NCBI RefSeq assembly: GCF_030696805.1
Contig: NZ_JAUYRO010000057.1
Span: 1-64,000 of the forward strand
Direction of reading: 5' to 3'
Origin: Methyloversatilis sp.
GTDB lineage: Bacteria; Pseudomonadota; Gammaproteobacteria; Burkholderiales; Rhodocyclaceae
DNA: 64,000 bases
Numbering within the stretch: the first letter of the stretch is position 1; each line of letters opens with the position of its first letter. Position numbers and translations under genes: made by a program. Under the pieces are notes generated by a model. That model did not search any database, was not told the origin of the DNA, and saw only the letters and a program-made list of their open reading frames with translations. Shown here piece after piece: positions 14,712-24,587 of the stretch.

Positions 14712-17700
14712 TCATTTGCTCCTGCTTGTGGCGGGCGGCGCCACATCCACCACCTCCACACCTTGCCCCGGCTCGCCCACGGTGCGCAGTTCGGGCCGGT
14801 ACATGTCTTCCATGAAGGTCCCGGGCACGGTATAGCGGCCCGGGGTGACGACTCTCACCATATAGATGAGGTTGATCGGCGCGCTGTCGAGCTTGAGCGC
14901 GGCGACGAAGCGGTCGTCGCGAAACTCGCGGTGCTTCACGCGGTTGTCGGTCAGCGTGTCGGCGATGCGCAGCGACTGGCCGTTCGGCAGTTGCAGCGAA
15001 AACTCCGACGCCTGCGGCCCCTGCGACAGGTTCTGGTTTTCGATCTCGAGCCCGGCGGGCAGTCGGTCGACCAGCAGCGCGTCGTCGGCGCGGCGCGTCG
15101 GCTTCACTTCGACCCGCACCAGCATGAGGTCGCCCACCTTCAGCGCGCGGCCGTCCCACGGTCGGCCGTCGGCGTCGAACCAACTGCGCTGCACGCTGCC
15201 GAGCCGGTTTTCGGGCGGCGGCGTGACCTTCGGGTAGCCGCTGGATTCGACTTCGACGTATAGCGGGGCATCACCGGTATTGACCAGTGTGACGCCGCGC
15301 CGCGCGGCCGGGGCGTCGACCGGCAGCATCATCGGCTGGGCGCCGCCGTAGCGCGCGCCGCCTTCGACCTGTAGCGCCCAGGGTTTGCCGGCGCCGAGCC
15401 CGGCGGCGCGGCCGGCCATGACGAGGGCGATCTGTTCCTGCGTGGACAGCCAGCGCCGCTGTGCGCTGTCGGCTGACAGTTCGAACAGCAGGTTGGCAGC
15501 GCGGTCGAGCTTCACGTCGTGGCGCGACAGCAGCGCGTACAGCATCGCGCGGTCGCGCAGCGGGCTGCCGTAGTCGCCGAGCCACTCGTATTCGTTGTCA
15601 TTGCCGCTCAGGCCGTACGGCTTGCCGAGTGCTTCGTCGAGCGCGACGCGCGAACGCGCCTCGTCGCCCATCAGCTTCAACGCCAGACCAAGGTGAGCCA
15701 ATGCAAGCGGCGACTTCGCCAGCTGACGGTGGTCGTCGTGCAGCAGACGAAGGGTGGCCAGCGGGGCGCGCTGTTCGCGCGCCAGCACATAACCCAGATG
15801 GGCGGCGTTGGCGAAGCGCGTGTGCGCGCCGCGCACCAGATCAGCTTCACCTGGCTGAGCGGGCTGGGCAGGCTGCGCAAGCGTGCGCACCGGCAGGCGC
15901 GGCATCTGCGACGGGGCGAGCTGGAATTCCTTCAGCATCCAGTCCTGCATGCGCCGGGCGAAACTTTCCGGCACGGTGAAGCCGCCTTCGCGCGCGTCGA
16001 TCAGGAAGCCGGTGACATAGGCGGTGATCCAGTGTTCGTACTCGCCACCGCTGCCCCACATCGTCATGCCGCCCTGCGTGCCCTGCATGCCGGCCAGCCG
16101 GCCGATCGCCGCTTCGACCAGCGCGGCACGCTCGGCGCGGGTGTGCGGCTTCAGGCCCAGTTCGGCAGCGTAGGCCTCGTCGATGATCACGTGCGGCCAG
16201 GCGGCACTGACCGTCTGTTCGGCGCAGCCGTACGGATAGCGCAGCAGGCCGCGCACCTGTTCGCGGATGTTCAGCGGCGGGCTGGCCGCGGCGCTGACGT
16301 TGAGCGACGCAGACGCCGGCCAGAAGGCGTCGAGCACCGACGCATCGACGACGTGGCGCGCACCGGCGTCGATCTTCACCCGCTGCTTCTGACGCTGCAG
16401 CGGCACCGGCGGCGTCACCTGCAGCGCGGCTTCGCGTTCGATGTGGATAGGCCTGGCGCCGCCCGTCGCGTCGAGCGTCAGCGTCAGTCGCGCAAGCCCT
16501 TCGGCTTCGACCGCCTCTGCGGCGAAACGCAGGGTTTCGCGCTGCCTGGGCGCAAGCGTCAGCGTGCGGGCGCCGTCGGCGATGCGCGCGGGCGACTCGG
16601 CGGCCAGCGCAAGGCGTATCTGCTGCGACGTGTCGGTCAGATTGGTGACTTCGAGCGCCACGGTGGCGCGGTCGCCGGGCGCGATGAAGCGCGGCGTGGA
16701 CAGTTCGGCCACGATGGGCGCGGCGACGACCAGCTCGCGCTCGCCGCGGCCGAAGCGATCCAGCGTGGAGGCAACGGCCATCAGGCGCAGGCTGCCGTTG
16801 AAGTCGGGCAGCGTGAGCGCGATGTTTGCCTCGCCCTTGTCGTCGAGCTTCACCGGGCCGGAGAACAGATCGACCAGCTTCACCTTCTTCGGCATGCTCT
16901 GCGAATCGCGCATGCCAGCGTCACCCCCCCACTTGAGCTTGCCGCGCGTGCCATCCATCTTTTCGATCAGCCGGCCGTAGATGTCGAGCAGATCCGGGGC
17001 GTAGCGCTGCTTGCCGAAGAAATAGGCGTGCGGGTCCGGTGTGGCGAACTGCGTGATGTTCAGGATGCCCTGATCGACTGCCGACAGCGTGACCCAGGCC
17101 TGCTGGCCGGTCGCGCCGTCGACCTTCACCTTCACCGTCGTTTTCGTTTCCGGCTCGACCTTGGCCGGTGCATCCAGCGCCACCTTCAGCCGGCGGTCTT
17201 CGCGCGCCAGCGGGATATGGGCGAGCCCGAGCGCACGCGCCGGTGTCACGCGGCTGCCTTCACTGCCCGGCCGGAACGCCAGCACGGATACATAGAGGTC
17301 GTGGCGGTTCCAGCTCGCGTCCAGCGGCAGATTGATGGTCGTGCCGGCAGCGCTCACCTTGACGCGTTTGGCCCACAGCACACGGTCGCCCTCGATCAGC
17401 ACCAGCGCTTCGCCGTCGTGCGGCGGCGTGAGGTGCGCTTTTACCGTGTCGCCGGCGCGGAAGGGCGCGCCTTCGAGACGGATCTGCACGCGGTCGGGCC
17501 GGTTGCCAAGTGCCTCGTCGCCCTGCGCACCCCAGCCGGCGTAGAAGCGGTAGCGCATCGTGAGGCCGTGCTGCGGGTCGTCGATTTCCAGCCGGTAACT
17601 GCCCCAGGTGACCGGGAAGGCGAGCTTGGTCTGCGTCTTCACTGCAATGGTGCGGCTGTCGACCAGTTCGTCGGCGTCGCTGAAGCCGGAGTGCCAGCCG

Positions 17701-19808
17701 CGCTGGTCGTCGAAGCGCCAGTAGTACTGCCGCTCTTCCTTGAACAGCCGCACGTTGGCCTTGTCGAGCGCGGACAGCGTGCCGTCGGGCAGGAAGCGGC
17801 CGACCTCGAATTCGGCCAGCGACGATTCGCGCGCCACGTCGGCCTCGAACAGCGGACGCACGCCGATCAGCGCGGGCGCCGGCCACCAGGCGCGTTCGAT
17901 CGAGCGCACCACCGGCCGGCCGCCGGATTCGAGCAGGCTCAGGCTGGTGCGCAGGCGCAGCGGCGAGCGTGCGGTGCCCGGGTCGTACGGCACGGCCAGC
18001 CGAGCAGCGCCGCTGTCGTCGAGCGCGGTTTCTTCCAGCTCACGCCGGCCCTTCAGCGCATCGTCGGCGAAGTCGCCGAAGATGAAGCCGGGCTTCTGCG
18101 GCAGCGCGAAGCGCAGGCGCTCGGTGGCGAGCGCGCCGAGCAGGCGGTTGCCGGCGGCCGGCGCACCGAACAGGTAGTCGCCCTGCACCGCGATGTCGAA
18201 CGGCGCGCCGTCGGTCAGCACGCCCTCTGCACTTGTCAGCGCGAGCTTCATGCGCTCGGGCAGGAATTCCTCGACCTTGAAACGCATGATCGAGTCGGGC
18301 CGCTTTGCCCCGGGATCGGCGCGTAGTTCCAGCGTCCAGGCGCCGGTCTGGGCGTCACCGGGTATCGCCAGCGTATGCCGGAAGTAACCGGGTTGTTCGC
18401 CCGACGGCTGCCACACGCGTTGACTGACGGTGCGTCCGTCGGGGCGCTTGAGCAGCACACTGACCGGCTGCGCGGCCACCGGTTTGCCGTCAGCATCGCG
18501 CGCCAGCACCGACACGTCGAAGCTTTCGCCCGGCCGGTACAGGTCGCGCCCGCTCCACACGAACAGCTTGTTGTTCGTCGGCAGCAGGCCGGCGGTGTCG
18601 AATTCGGACAGGTCGAGCGCGGCTTCGCCCAGCGACACGACCGACAGCTCACGCCCGCGCCGCGCGATCACCAGCCTGGCATCGGCCGGTACGGCGTCGA
18701 AGGTGGCGCGACCGTCACCTTCGGCCTTCACCGATGCGACGCGCTTGCCGTCGCCATCCAGCACCTCGAACTCGACGCCGTCGAGCGCCGCGCCCGAGCG
18801 CAGCGACGTGGCGAAGGCATCGACCCGGCTGCCGTTGCGGTGCAGGTGCAGGCCGATGTCGCTGACGTAGAAATAGGTGGTCTGGTAGTCGCCGGAAAAG
18901 CTGCCCGGCACATTCATCACCGCGACATACACGCCGGGCTCGCGCAGCTCCTTGATGTGCTCGACCGGCAGGAAGCTCACGTGCCGGCGGTCGCGCTTGT
19001 CGTCGGTCTGGAAGCGGCCCAGATACACGCTGGACGACAGGTCCTTCAGCTGGTCGATGTACCAGCCTGAGGTGCGACCGCGCAGGTCGACCGTGCCACC
19101 GTCGTAGTACTCGCCTTCATATTCGCCCTCTCCCTGCGCCGCGTCTTCGTCGGCGCTGCGGCGGATGCCGTACACCTTGTCGAGAAAGGCCGGCAGCTGG
19201 GCGGGCCCGACGCGCAGGAACTGCACATCGACTTCGGGCGTGTTGATGGTGACGACCGGGAGGCCGCCGTTCTGCCCGGCCGGCAGCACGGTGCCGCGGC
19301 TGGCGAAGAAAAAGGCCGGCGGCATGTCTTCGACCAGGGTTTCGCACTGGTGGGTGCCGGCGAGCTGATCGCCGGCGCGCGACGCGACGCCGACCGCCAC
19401 GTCGATGCGATAGCGCCGTTTCGGCAGCACGCCGGAGAAATAAGCGATGCGCGGGTTGTCGCCGACAGTCCAGTTGCCGGCGACCTTGCCGCCGACGTCA
19501 CGACTCGCCTGACGGGTTTCGCCCTCACCCAGATCGGTGACCGTCATCAGATCGCCCAGCGGCAGCTTGCGTGCCAGCGGCCGGCTGAAGGTGACTGCCA
19601 GCGCCGGTCCCGCGTCGCGGCTGCGCGCGTCGCAGCGCAGCACCGCGAACGGTGTGTCGGGGTCGTCGCCGATGGCGGCGATCGTTGCGCCCGGGCTGCG
19701 CGTCGTCTGCCACCACAGCCCCGCGGCGACCGCGGCCGCCAGCACGAACAATCCCGCCCAAAGCTTGCCGCCGCCTGCCTTCATGACCGTGCCCGTTCCG
19801 TCTGTCAT
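14712..19808 (-). CDS. Bacterial alpha-2-macroglobulin (YfhM-like), thioester-containing
   Basis: The 1,698-aa protein has one N-terminal hydrophobic segment (about residues 15-32) and then repeated MG beta-domains, placing the bulk in the periplasm. The thioester motif GCAEQ occurs in LRYPYGCAEQTVSAAWP, around residue 1,195, followed by the alpha/alpha thioester domain. Such proteins trap proteases that enter the periplasm. No lipobox cysteine is visible, so it looks membrane-anchored by the uncleaved segment rather than lipidated. The usual partner pbpC (PBP1C) is not adjacent. An alternative start is ATG at 19784. Confidence 0.88.
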   Translation of the reverse strand: MTDGTGTVMKAGGGKLWAGLFVLAAAVAAGLWWQTTRSPGATIAAIGDDPDTPFAVLRCDARSRDAGPALAVTFSRPLARKLPLGDLMTVTDLGEGETRQASRDVGGKVAGNWTVGDNPRIAYFSGVLPKRRYRIDVAVGVASRAGDQLAGTHQCETLVEDMPPAFFFASRGTVLPAGQNGGLPVVTINTPEVDVQFLRVGPAQLPAFLDKVYGIRRSADEDAAQGEGEYEGEYYDGGTVDLRGRTSGWYIDQLKDLSSSVYLGRFQTDDKRDRRHVSFLPVEHIKELREPGVYVAVMNVPGSFSGDYQTTYFYVSDIGLHLHRNGSRVDAFATSLRSGAALDGVEFEVLDGDGKRVASVKAEGDGRATFDAVPADARLVIARRGRELSVVSLGEAALDLSEFDTAGLLPTNNKLFVWSGRDLYRPGESFDVSVLARDADGKPVAAQPVSVLLKRPDGRTVSQRVWQPSGEQPGYFRHTLAIPGDAQTGAWTLELRADPGAKRPDSIMRFKVEEFLPERMKLALTSAEGVLTDGAPFDIAVQGDYLFGAPAAGNRLLGALATERLRFALPQKPGFIFGDFADDALKGRRELEETALDDSGAARLAVPYDPGTARSPLRLRTSLSLLESGGRPVVRSIERAWWPAPALIGVRPLFEADVARESSLAEFEVGRFLPDGTLSALDKANVRLFKEERQYYWRFDDQRGWHSGFSDADELVDSRTIAVKTQTKLAFPVTWGSYRLEIDDPQHGLTMRYRFYAGWGAQGDEALGNRPDRVQIRLEGAPFRAGDTVKAHLTPPHDGEALVLIEGDRVLWAKRVKVSAAGTTINLPLDASWNRHDLYVSVLAFRPGSEGSRVTPARALGLAHIPLAREDRRLKVALDAPAKVEPETKTTVKVKVDGATGQQAWVTLSAVDQGILNITQFATPDPHAYFFGKQRYAPDLLDIYGRLIEKMDGTRGKLKWGGDAGMRDSQSMPKKVKLVDLFSGPVKLDDKGEANIALTLPDFNGSLRLMAVASTLDRFGRGERELVVAAPIVAELSTPRFIAPGDRATVALEVTNLTDTSQQIRLALAAESPARIADGARTLTLAPRQRETLRFAAEAVEAEGLARLTLTLDATGGARPIHIEREAALQVTPPVPLQRQKQRVKIDAGARHVVDASVLDAFWPASASLNVSAAASPPLNIREQVRGLLRYPYGCAEQTVSAAWPHVIIDEAYAAELGLKPHTRAERAALVEAAIGRLAGMQGTQGGMTMWGSGGEYEHWITAYVTGFLIDAREGGFTVPESFARRMQDWMLKEFQLAPSQMPRLPVRTLAQPAQPAQPGEADLVRGAHTRFANAAHLGYVLAREQRAPLATLRLLHDDHRQLAKSPLALAHLGLALKLMGDEARSRVALDEALGKPYGLSGNDNEYEWLGDYGSPLRDRAMLYALLSRHDVKLDRAANLLFELSADSAQRRWLSTQEQIALVMAGRAAGLGAGKPWALQVEGGARYGGAQPMMLPVDAPAARRGVTLVNTGDAPLYVEVESSGYPKVTPPPENRLGSVQRSWFDADGRPWDGRALKVGDLMLVRVEVKPTRRADDALLVDRLPAGLEIENQNLSQGPQASEFSLQLPNGQSLRIADTLTDNRVKHREFRDDRFVAALKLDSAPINLIYMVRVVTPGRYTVPGTFMEDMYRPELRTVGEPGQGVEVVDVAPPATSRSK

Positions 19809-19897
19809 CGCCCGCCGCGATTATCCCCGAGCACGCGACCTCGTGTGTTCGCCATACGCATCGCGGGCCGGATCCATTCCTGCGAAAAGCAGGCCGT

Positions 19898-19994
19898 CGC
19901 GCTTCTCGCAGGAGCAGACCCTGCCGGATGCGGTCTCCGAGCGAGCGATGTTTCGTAATCAACGCATTTATCGCGGACAGGGTCCGCTCCTACA
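19898..19994. repeat. REP-like palindromic repeats
   Basis: GCGGACAGGGTCCGC (19,973-19,987) followed by TCCTACA is the form of REP-like repeats common in Pseudomonas and Xanthomonas-type genomes. An imperfect, diverged match (GCAGGAGCAGACCCTGCCGG) lies about 70 bases upstream. They sit in the 266-base gap between divergent genes. No neighbouring RAYT transposase gene is seen. Confidence 0.5.
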
Positions 19995-20074
19995 AAAACC
20001 GGTCGGCGCCTCGGATTGGACGTCCCGATGACCTGAGGCTATGATTTTCGCCCGGAAATCAATCGCTTTCAGCC

Positions 20075-20938
20075 ATGCCCCTGATCGAATTGCAGTGCTC
20101 ACGCCCTGAAACGAGTGCAGAAACGCTGCGTACCAGCCTGTCGGTGCTGCTGGCGCGCCTGTACGAACGCGACCGGGGGCTCGATGCAGCGCATCTGCGG
20201 GTGCTGGTGCTGCGCGACGATGCGGCGGGTTCGGCGGGTGCCGCGCCACCGTTGTCGCGCGAGGACGGCGCAGGCGGATTCACGATCACGCTGTCGGCGC
20301 CATTTGTCGAACAATCGCTGGCGGGCGAACCGGAACAGTTGCTGCAGCTGGTGCATGCGCTGCATCGGGAATTGTGGCGCGGCGAGCTGGCTCTGGAGCC
20401 CGCCGGCGAGGCAGCAGGCGATGCGCTCACCGTACAGTTCGCACCGATCGCCCGGCTCATGCTGGACGAATACCGTGCCAATCGTGCCAGCGCCTGGTCG
20501 CTGCCGGCCGGCGCCGATCTGCTTTTTCCCCATCTGCTTCGACTGCTCGACGAACTGCCCGACGCCAGCCAGCGCGCCCTCGCCGACTACCGCACCGACG
20601 CCGATCTGGACACGCTGACCGGTCTTGCAATGGCGCGGCTGACCCATCTGATGCAGACGGTGGCGTTCAGCCTCGGTTATCTCGCCGGGCTGCAGCGCAG
20701 CGCCGCGGACATCGCGCCCGAGCTGAAAGCCGGGCTCGACGCCTCGCTGATCGGCCGTGAATGGCCGCGCATCGCCGCCCTGCTGTCGGGCGTTGCAGCA
20801 GTCGAGGGTGAAGCGCGCGCGCTGCAGATGAACATGCTGACGACGCGCATCATCGCCGTGCTCGGCAGCATGGGCCTGCATGCCCGCGCGGGCGACGACG
20901 GCAACGTGTGGATGGATGTGGCGGCAACGCTGCATTAG
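20075..20938 (+). CDS. Hypothetical protein, 287 aa
   Basis: The protein has no signal peptide or membrane segment. The N-terminal part (about residues 1-110) alternates strands and helices; the rest is mostly helical, with TDADLDTLTGLAMARLTHLM and LIGREWPRIAALLSGVAAVE. Codon use matches neighbours and the frame spans the whole gap between the REP repeats and the acyltransferase gene, so it is very likely real. I do not recognise a family. Confidence 0.6.
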   Translation: MPLIELQCSRPETSAETLRTSLSVLLARLYERDRGLDAAHLRVLVLRDDAAGSAGAAPPLSREDGAGGFTITLSAPFVEQSLAGEPEQLLQLVHALHRELWRGELALEPAGEAAGDALTVQFAPIARLMLDEYRANRASAWSLPAGADLLFPHLLRLLDELPDASQRALADYRTDADLDTLTGLAMARLTHLMQTVAFSLGYLAGLQRSAADIAPELKAGLDASLIGREWPRIAALLSGVAAVEGEARALQMNMLTTRIIAVLGSMGLHARAGDDGNVWMDVAATLH

Positions 20939-21143
20939 CGGACGCTTGGCGGCAAACCGCGCGGCACAGGATCACTGCAGGACCACTCGGTACGGCAAGA
21001 AAACCGTCACGTTACGATCAAGCCATTGCAACGGGCTTCATTTAACTTCGCGGCTCGGCAAGGTCACGCATCACGGATGCGGACCGGTTTGCCGAATGAC
21101 ACAGTCCCGCGAAAGCGCGGGTCGCACCGCACAAGGCCCCAGG

Positions 21144-21836
21144 ATGACACCCCGAGTTCTGCACCACGCTGCCAACGACACCCGCTTCCATCCGTTTCCG
21201 CTTGCCCGTCCGACGCCGCGGCTGACACTGATCCAGCACGCGCCTGCGGCGACGATGCCGTTCGCGCACCTCGCCCCCTTCGCCGACTTTGAATTCATGC
21301 TCGCCGACAGCGAGGCCGATCTGACTGCCGCTGCAGCGCTGGTCGAACAATGCTACGGCTGGCGCGGTTATCCGGCGCAGCGGCCCGAATCGACAACCGG
21401 CGAAACAACCTTGCTGGTACGCAGGGCCGGCCGCCTGGTCGGCACGGTGACGGTGCGCTGCGGTGTCACGCAGCGCCTGCACGCCGAAAGCGGCTTCGCG
21501 GAACACGTCGGCGCGCTGCGCGAGCAGGGCTGCCGGCTGATCGAATACACACGCTTTGCGATCGATCGCGAAGTGCTGACGCGCACCGGGCAGGAGATCG
21601 ATCTGGCATTCGAACTGATACGCCGCGCGCTGCGGCTGGGCCAGGTGTCGCTGGCAGCGACCGATGCAGTAATCGAAGTGAATCCGCGTCATGTGCGCTA
21701 TTACCAGCGTGCCTTCGGCTTTCGGGCGTTCGGGGCCGAACGCCGGTGCGAACGCGTCGGCGCGCCGGCGCGGCTGCTGCACCTGAACCTGTCGGCGCTT
21801 GATCCGGCCAAGTGGCCCGTACTGGCGCTGCACTGA
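21144..21836 (+). CDS. FeeM-like N-acyl amino acid synthase (GNAT fold)
   Basis: The 230-aa protein has the FeeM/autoinducer-synthase pattern. LVRRAGRLVGTVTVRCG is the acyl-donor strand pair, LIEYTRFAIDREVLTRTG follows, and VIEVNPRHVRYYQRAFGFRA near the C-terminus is the GNAT acetyl-donor-like region. Family members join an acyl group from acyl-ACP to an amino acid; some belong to exosortase systems. Product and donor are not predictable here. The start is uncertain: ATG 21144 is used; ATG 21096 and 21255 are in frame. Confidence 0.65.
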   Translation: MTPRVLHHAANDTRFHPFPLARPTPRLTLIQHAPAATMPFAHLAPFADFEFMLADSEADLTAAAALVEQCYGWRGYPAQRPESTTGETTLLVRRAGRLVGTVTVRCGVTQRLHAESGFAEHVGALREQGCRLIEYTRFAIDREVLTRTGQEIDLAFELIRRALRLGQVSLAATDAVIEVNPRHVRYYQRAFGFRAFGAERRCERVGAPARLLHLNLSALDPAKWPVLALH

Positions 21837-21870
21837 GGCGGGCTGCTGACCGCAATCCGGGATCGAGCGA

Positions 21871-23799
21871 TCAGCGCACAGGCAGTATTTCCGACGCCAC
21901 CGCCTCGCCCTGAACGCCCCGGAAGCCCAGCGCGTGCAGTGCTGCCAGGGTTTCGGCATGTTCCACCGCGACGGCGACCGGCAGGATGGACAGGGCGGAT
22001 GCAATGCCGGTCAGCGAGGACACGTAAGCCCCCGAATCCGGATTGAGCAAGGCTTCGCGCGTCAGCGTGACCGAAAACTTTACGTGCTGCGGCCGCAGGC
22101 GGCGCAACAGGCTCAGTGCGTTGGCGTGCAGGCCGAAGTGCTTGATGCCGATCGCCAGCCCGCGCGACTGCGCCAACTGGGCAAATGCTTCGGCTGCGTC
22201 GGGGTCACCGAGCAGGGCGACCTCGGAAAATTCGAGGATGAAACTTCCGCGACGGGTGTCGTGCCGGTAGCCGCCGACCCAACGCAGGATGTCGGGATCG
22301 ACGAGCGCCGCGGCGCTGACATTCACCACCGTTGCCAGACCGTCCCGTCGCGCCTGCGCGTGCTCCAGCGCGCGCATCAGGCAGGCGCTGTCGAGCGCGG
22401 CCGATACACGGGCTTCGCCGGCGTAGGTCATGTATTCGGCAGCGCGGATCAAGCGGTCGCCCGCATCGAGTGCGGCGCGCAACTCGACATGAAGCGCGCC
22501 GGCGACGCCGCTGGCATCGAGCCCACGCGTGGCCTGCGACGCGAAGGCGATGCGCCCCTGCCCGATCAGATCCCGCACGGTGCCGCGTACCGCACCGCCT
22601 GCCGATTCGATGTCCTGCGTGTGCGCCAGCGGGAATTCGTGCGTGTCGCCCGGCAGCCACAGGTGCAGCGCGCGGTCAGCCGCGGCCAGCCAGCGCGCGG
22701 CGTCACAGTCGCTTCCGCAATCGGCAGCGCCGCCGCGCCAGGCGTCGGGATCAGCGGTACCGGCTGCACGCGCCAGCCCGTTGAGCCGCGCGCGCAGTGC
22801 CACAAGCACCTGTCGTGCCGGCGCTTCGGTGGTGTCGACGAGCAGCGCAAAACAGGCGCCTTCGACCCGACCGCACATGCCGCCATTGGCAGCGTCGCGG
22901 ATGTAGTGGGCGGATTCGGTCAGCAAGTCATCAACCGTCTGCCGGCCGTACTGATGATTCAGATCTTCCAGCCCGTCGATGCGCAGCAGCGCGAGCCAGC
23001 CGGTGCGCTGACCGGCTTCGATGCGGGCTTCGAGTGCCGCTCGGAAGCCGCGACGGTTGGCCAGCCCGGTCAGTTCATCGACCAGCGCCTGGTCGCGGAA
23101 GCGCTCGGCGCGGGAGGATTCGGCGTCGAGCGCCTGTGCCAGCGCACCCAGCATGCGGTTGAAGGCGCCGACCAGCGGCTGCAGTTCGGTCGGCACGCGG
23201 GCTTCGTCGATCGGCATGAATTTGCGTGAAGCGGCCGCCACGGCCGAGCGCTGGACGCGACGCAGCGGCCTGAGTCCCCAGCGCAGCGCGGCCAGACCGA
23301 GCGCGGCGGCCACCGCCAGCCCGCCGCCCATCCAGACCAGCAGGGTTTGCGCGATGGTCCACAACTGGAGGTAGGCCCAGTGCGGATGCGGTTCGACCAG
23401 AACGCTGCCCGCGATGCGCCAGCCGGCCATGATGTCCGCCGTCTGGGCGCCGGACGCCAGCGGCAGCAGGTCAACGAACCACTGCGGCGCGCCACCGGCG
23501 AGCCGGGCCGGCGCTTCGCGGCTGGCAACGATGCGCTGCTGCGCGTCACGCACCGTGATGCGGCGCAGATAGCTCTGGTCGAACACCGGCTCGACAAGGC
23601 TTTCGGCATTCTGCAGCGACGGTACGCCACCGGCGGTCAGCGCGACGGTCAGCGACAGCGCGATCGATTGCGCCTGACTGGCCATCTGCGCTTCGACACG
23701 GTCGCGCGACACCCACAGCGCGGTCAGCAGTGCCGCGATGAAAGCCGCCACACCGACGCCAAGCAGCGCTGCCAGCAGACGCACGCGCAGGCTGTTCAT
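21871..23799 (-). CDS. lapD: LapD-like c-di-GMP receptor, inner membrane
   Basis: The 642-aa protein has an N-terminal transmembrane helix (about residues 7-28), a periplasmic LapD/MoxY-type domain to about 150, a second helix, and a HAMP-like linker (RWGLRPLRRVQRSAVAAASR). GGDEF and EAL domains follow. Both catalytic motifs are degenerate: RVEGACF replaces GGDEF and FASQATRGL replaces the EAL region. So it should bind c-di-GMP rather than make or cut it. In Pseudomonas, LapD sequesters LapG when c-di-GMP is high. It overlaps lapG by one base (TGATG). No LapA adhesin or secretion genes are in the window. Confidence 0.85.
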   Translation of the reverse strand: MNSLRVRLLAALLGVGVAAFIAALLTALWVSRDRVEAQMASQAQSIALSLTVALTAGGVPSLQNAESLVEPVFDQSYLRRITVRDAQQRIVASREAPARLAGGAPQWFVDLLPLASGAQTADIMAGWRIAGSVLVEPHPHWAYLQLWTIAQTLLVWMGGGLAVAAALGLAALRWGLRPLRRVQRSAVAAASRKFMPIDEARVPTELQPLVGAFNRMLGALAQALDAESSRAERFRDQALVDELTGLANRRGFRAALEARIEAGQRTGWLALLRIDGLEDLNHQYGRQTVDDLLTESAHYIRDAANGGMCGRVEGACFALLVDTTEAPARQVLVALRARLNGLARAAGTADPDAWRGGAADCGSDCDAARWLAAADRALHLWLPGDTHEFPLAHTQDIESAGGAVRGTVRDLIGQGRIAFASQATRGLDASGVAGALHVELRAALDAGDRLIRAAEYMTYAGEARVSAALDSACLMRALEHAQARRDGLATVVNVSAAALVDPDILRWVGGYRHDTRRGSFILEFSEVALLGDPDAAEAFAQLAQSRGLAIGIKHFGLHANALSLLRRLRPQHVKFSVTLTREALLNPDSGAYVSSLTGIASALSILPVAVAVEHAETLAALHALGFRGVQGEAVASEILPVR

Positions 23800-24521
23800 C
23801 ACTTCACCTCCGCACGCACGCGGTCGAGCAGTTCGCGCCACTTGCGCAGTTGCTGCGGCGAACCCAGTTCGCGGTCGCCTCCGCCCTGCACCTTCCAGAC
23901 GCGGTCATCGTTGAAGCTGTACACCGGCGTCAGGTCGGGCCGCTCGGCAGCCGGCATGAAGCGCTTTTCTAGGTTGTCCATCACCCAGGGTTCGGCGCCA
24001 GGCTCGGGGTAGTAGGCGAGGACCATGTGGTTTTCCAGCCGTCCGTCGCGCAGCAGACGCACATAGGTGATGCGCAGCTTGTCGGCCGGCATGCCCAGTT
24101 CGCGCAGCGCGAAGTATTTGGCCAGCGCATAGTCTTCACAGTCGCCGGCGGCGAGCGAGGCGAATTCGACCGGGGTGGCCCAGTAGTCTTCCGATTTCCA
24201 GAGCACCGGGTCGGTCACGTAACGCGCCCGGTTGGCGATCTGGTTGATGCGCTCGACGCGCAGTGCCTCGTCGGCAATGTGGCCGGCAGCGTTCAGCGAT
24301 TCGGCCAGTTCGGCCATGCGCGGTCCCGCCTTGCTGCCAAATCGCGCGTCCATGCGCTGTTGCAGTTCAGCGCGCACGACCAGCAGATAGCCCTGATAGG
24401 TGAAGGCCGTGGCCTGCGCCGCGCCGACAGCCGTGACCGCCACGAGCGCACACGCGACCCAGCCGCGCGCGCGAAGCAGGCGGCGGGGCAGCGATATTGA
24501 CGGGTTTGTGGTGGCCGGCAT
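23799..24521 (-). CDS. lapG: LapG-like periplasmic cysteine protease
   Basis: The 240-aa protein has a hydrophobic signal segment (about residues 18-38) and the bacterial transglutaminase-like core. The catalytic Cys is in LAAGDCEDYALAKYF, His in LENHMVLAYYP and Asp in WVMDNLEKRF. LapG cleaves the N-terminal anchor of LapA-type adhesins when released by LapD. Translational coupling with lapD supports the assignment. The target adhesin must be encoded elsewhere. Start ATG 24521 is used although the nearest AGGAGA is about 18 bases away. Confidence 0.88.
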   Translation of the reverse strand: MPATTNPSISLPRRLLRARGWVACALVAVTAVGAAQATAFTYQGYLLVVRAELQQRMDARFGSKAGPRMAELAESLNAAGHIADEALRVERINQIANRARYVTDPVLWKSEDYWATPVEFASLAAGDCEDYALAKYFALRELGMPADKLRITYVRLLRDGRLENHMVLAYYPEPGAEPWVMDNLEKRFMPAAERPDLTPVYSFNDDRVWKVQGGGDRELGSPQQLRKWRELLDRVRAEVK

Positions 24522-24587
24522 CCGGGAACATCCAGGGACAGTTCTCCTTTAACGGTCGCAAGCCCGCCCGGCTTGACCCGGCGCGCG

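Noticed and set aside
15519-18326. A 935-codon open frame on the plus strand opposite the alpha-2-macroglobulin gene
   Set aside because: It is composed of Arg/Gln/His-rich sequence without any family motif and lies wholly opposite a well-supported gene; it is a shadow caused by high GC content.
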